Below are positions 6,692-7,784 of a DNA stretch of 7,784 bases, piece by piece; within the stretch, counting starts at the first letter, position 1; each line of letters opens with the position of its first letter. Under the pieces are notes generated by a model that was given only the letters and a program-made list of their open reading frames with translations, was not told the DNA's origin and did no database searches. The position numbers and the translations under genes are program-made. The stretch spans positions 1 to 7,784 of the forward strand of contig OMUE01000117.1 of NCBI GenBank assembly GCA_900314165.1, given 5' to 3'. Source of the DNA: an uncultured Acidaminococcus sp. (GTDB lineage: Bacteria; Bacillota_C; Negativicutes; Acidaminococcales; Acidaminococcaceae).

Positions 6692-6712
6692 TGGACTGAT
6701 ATGTTCTTCTTT

Positions 6713-6741
6713 ATAGTAGGCTCACGGGGGAAAGTTGTCAA
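6713..6741 (-). promoter_or_regulatory. Promoter of the metal transporter gene
   Basis: On the minus strand a perfect -35 TTGACA (6741 to 6736) is followed after 17 bp by TACTAT (6718 to 6713). The start would be near 6706, giving a leader of about 67 bases. This is the best-matching promoter in the window. Confidence 0.75.
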
Positions 6742-6817
6742 GGAAGTTACTGCAATTTATATGGGTGTAAAGTAGGTTAGTGGGGATTAACTTCAAAATT
6801 GCATGAATCCCTGATAT

Positions 6818-6969
6818 AACTCCGTAGGGGCTCCACAAGATTTTTCAACAACCTAAAGATAACAAGGTTGAAAATATCGCCAGTGGAGACCGTGCCTGGC
6901 GGGCGGCACAGGCGACATTTTGCCTTAATTGCTTGTTCCGCAAAAGTCTGGTACCGCCCCTACGGAATT
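6818..6969. repeat. Structured MITE-like intergenic element
   Basis: The ends are inverted: TCCGTAGGGGC (6821-6831) pairs exactly with GCCCCTACGGA (6956-6966), and two more pairs follow beyond a mismatch. Inside are further dyads: TTTTCAAC/GTTGAAAA (6842-6874), CGCCAG/CTGGCG (6878-6901) and GTGCC/GGCAC (6892-6909). No ORF is convincing. It occupies most of the gap between two divergent genes. The motif GCCCCTACGG also occurs at 5626-5635. It looks like a small non-coding repeat, but no second full copy is in the window. Confidence 0.55.
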
Positions 6970-7019
6970 GAATGTGGAAGTTATTTATAATCTTCCATAC
7001 CGGTGTGAACCTATCCATA

Positions 7020-7048
7020 TTTACGCAGTCCCCGGAATATTGTAGACT
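7020..7048 (+). promoter_or_regulatory. Possible promoter of the Nudix gene
   Basis: TTTACG (7020-7025) and TAGACT (7043-7048) are separated by 17 bp. A start near 7055 would give a leader of about 25 bases containing TAAGGAG (7067-7073). Both boxes match the consensus only in part. A TATAAT at 6986-6991 is an alternative -10, but it has no clear -35. Confidence 0.4.
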
Positions 7049-7079
7049 ATACGTATATTTACGATATAAGGAGCTAACT

Positions 7080-7730
7080 ATGGAATATAAAGAGATGAAA
7101 GATACTGACCTTGAAAGACTGTTTGCCAAGCAACAGCCTGAAATCGATAAGACCTTGAAAATCTGGGAGTCCGCTGTGCTGCTGCCGCTGCGGCAGGGCC
7201 CCAAGGGCTGGGAAATCCTGTTCGAGGTCCGGTCCGCCGCTATCAAATGGCAGCCGGGGGATATCTGCTTCCCGGGCGGTCACAAAGAAGAAGAGGATGC
7301 AGATTTTATGGCTACGGCACTCCGGGAAACAGAAGAAGAGCTGGGCATTCCGAGGGACAAAATCCAGGTCCTGGGTCCCCTGCCCTATTTTTACGGCTAT
7401 TCCGGCCCCATGATTTTCCCCTATGCAGGCATCATCCCTGCCGATGTGCCCATTACCACGGACCCGGAGGAAGTCGCAGAGGTGTTTACGGTGCCCCTCA
7501 GGGACCTGCTGACCATGGAGCCCATGACCAGCACCATCGACCTGGGCAGCCGCCGCAGCGAGAACTTCCCCTACCATATGGTGAAGGGCTACAACTTCAA
7601 GCCCGGCTGGAGCAAACGGAGCACCTACACCGTGTACTTCTACCCTTGGAAAGACCGGGTCATCTGGGGCATTACGGCCCGGGTGCTGCATCACTTCCTG
7701 GAGAAGATAAGAGCGAAAAGCGAAAAGTGA
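7080..7730 (+). CDS. Nudix hydrolase, CoA pyrophosphatase-like
   Basis: Probably a cytoplasmic enzyme that splits coenzyme A or its derivatives into 4'-phosphopantetheine and 3',5'-ADP. It has 216 residues. SAVLLPLR (31-38) is the first strand. QPGDICFPGG (58-67) is the signature preceding the Nudix box in the CoA-specific group (NudL/PCD1 type), and ALRETEEELGI (80-90) is the catalytic helix with R82, E83, E86 and E87. As in NudL, D73 stands where the standard Nudix box has Glu, and spacing to the RE pair is one residue longer. LGPLPYFYGYSG (98-109) and FPYAGIIP (113-120) also fit this family. The start at 7080 is set by TAAGGAG six bases upstream; an in-frame ATG at 6972 lacks one and would read through promoter sequence. 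The last residues (RAKSEK) are encoded by a heptanucleotide array. The substrate is inferred. Confidence 0.9.
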   Translation: MEYKEMKDTDLERLFAKQQPEIDKTLKIWESAVLLPLRQGPKGWEILFEVRSAAIKWQPGDICFPGGHKEEEDADFMATALRETEEELGIPRDKIQVLGPLPYFYGYSGPMIFPYAGIIPADVPITTDPEEVAEVFTVPLRDLLTMEPMTSTIDLGSRRSENFPYHMVKGYNFKPGWSKRSTYTVYFYPWKDRVIWGITARVLHHFLEKIRAKSEK

Positions 7731-7740
7731 AGAGCGAAAC
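7713..7740. repeat. Heptanucleotide array, consensus GCGAAAA
   Basis: Four units: GCGAAAA, GCGAAAA, GTGAAGA, GCGAAAC. The stop codon of the Nudix gene (7728-7730) lies in the third unit, where a C-to-T difference from its neighbours creates TGA. The rest of the window after 7740 shows nothing I can name. Confidence 0.75.
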
Positions 7741-7784
7741 CAACCTGCCTAGCGGCACCCCTATAGACGAAAATAAATAGATAT

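Larger units (their letters stand above)
6641..6770. repeat. Inverted repeat flanking the transporter promoter and leader
   Basis: TTACACCCCATATAAA (6641-6656) and TTTATATGGGTGTAA (6756-6770) are inverted copies that differ by one inserted C/G. They enclose the -35, the -10 and the leader hairpin of the transporter gene. The left copy contains the gene's ribosome binding site. The right copy lies upstream of the -35 and outside the predicted transcript, so the pair cannot fold together in that mRNA. They act at the DNA level, if at all: paired operators, or ends of an invertible or mobile segment. Confidence 0.7.

Noticed and set aside
6972..7079. Upstream extension of the Nudix protein by 36 residues
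   Set aside because: The upstream ATG has no ribosome site, the extension would read through the likely promoter, and the family domain begins after the ATG at 7080.
6845..7246. Minus-strand ORF of 133 codons between the transporter and Nudix genes
   Set aside because: It overlaps the Nudix coding start and the structured repeat, has no ribosome binding site and no family resemblance.

Overview
The window looks like a chromosomal segment of a diderm Firmicute (class Negativicutes; an Acidaminococcaceae-type genome is my best guess). The reasons are a Firmicutes-style RNase HII next to RbgA/YlqF, strong AGGAGG-type ribosome binding sites, moderately high GC, and an outer-membrane secretin, which only a cell with an outer membrane needs. 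The taxonomic call is inference from gene content; no marker RNA gene is present.

Layout. Positions 1-406 hold no convincing gene: a 14-bp palindrome, a doubtful 31-codon ORF, and a 291-bp composite repeat (106-396) built of nested inverted arms around three hairpin units of 62-63 bp. On the minus strand follow rnhB (407-1213) and rbgA (1210-2139), overlapping by ATGA and read from a promoter at 2185-2214. Next come two heptanucleotide arrays (2266-2308 and 2324-2351) and, also on the minus strand, a GspE/PilB-family ATPase (2331-3617). Divergent from it, on the plus strand, are a PilP/GspC-like single-pass protein (3770-4279) and a short secretin (4276-5466), again joined by ATGA. The three look like parts of one type IV pilus, DNA-uptake or type II-like secretion machine: motor, periplasmic connector and outer-membrane channel. 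The platform protein and pilins are not in the window.

The secretin gene runs into a third heptanucleotide array (5473-5566) and a GC-rich hairpin. A cation diffusion facilitator (5664-6638) then converges on the minus strand. Its promoter and a terminator-like leader hairpin lie between inverted copies of a 15-16-bp sequence. A structured 152-bp element with short inverted ends fills the gap to a CoA-pyrophosphatase-like Nudix hydrolase (7080-7730), whose 3' end lies in a fourth heptanucleotide array.

The genes are mostly ordinary; the unusual content is between them. The main signals are (1) four arrays of unrelated sequence but the same 7-bp period, three of them holding or directly following a gene's stop codon; (2) the nested hairpin array at the left end; and (3) the inverted repeat around the transporter promoter, which may be a pair of operators or an invertible promoter.
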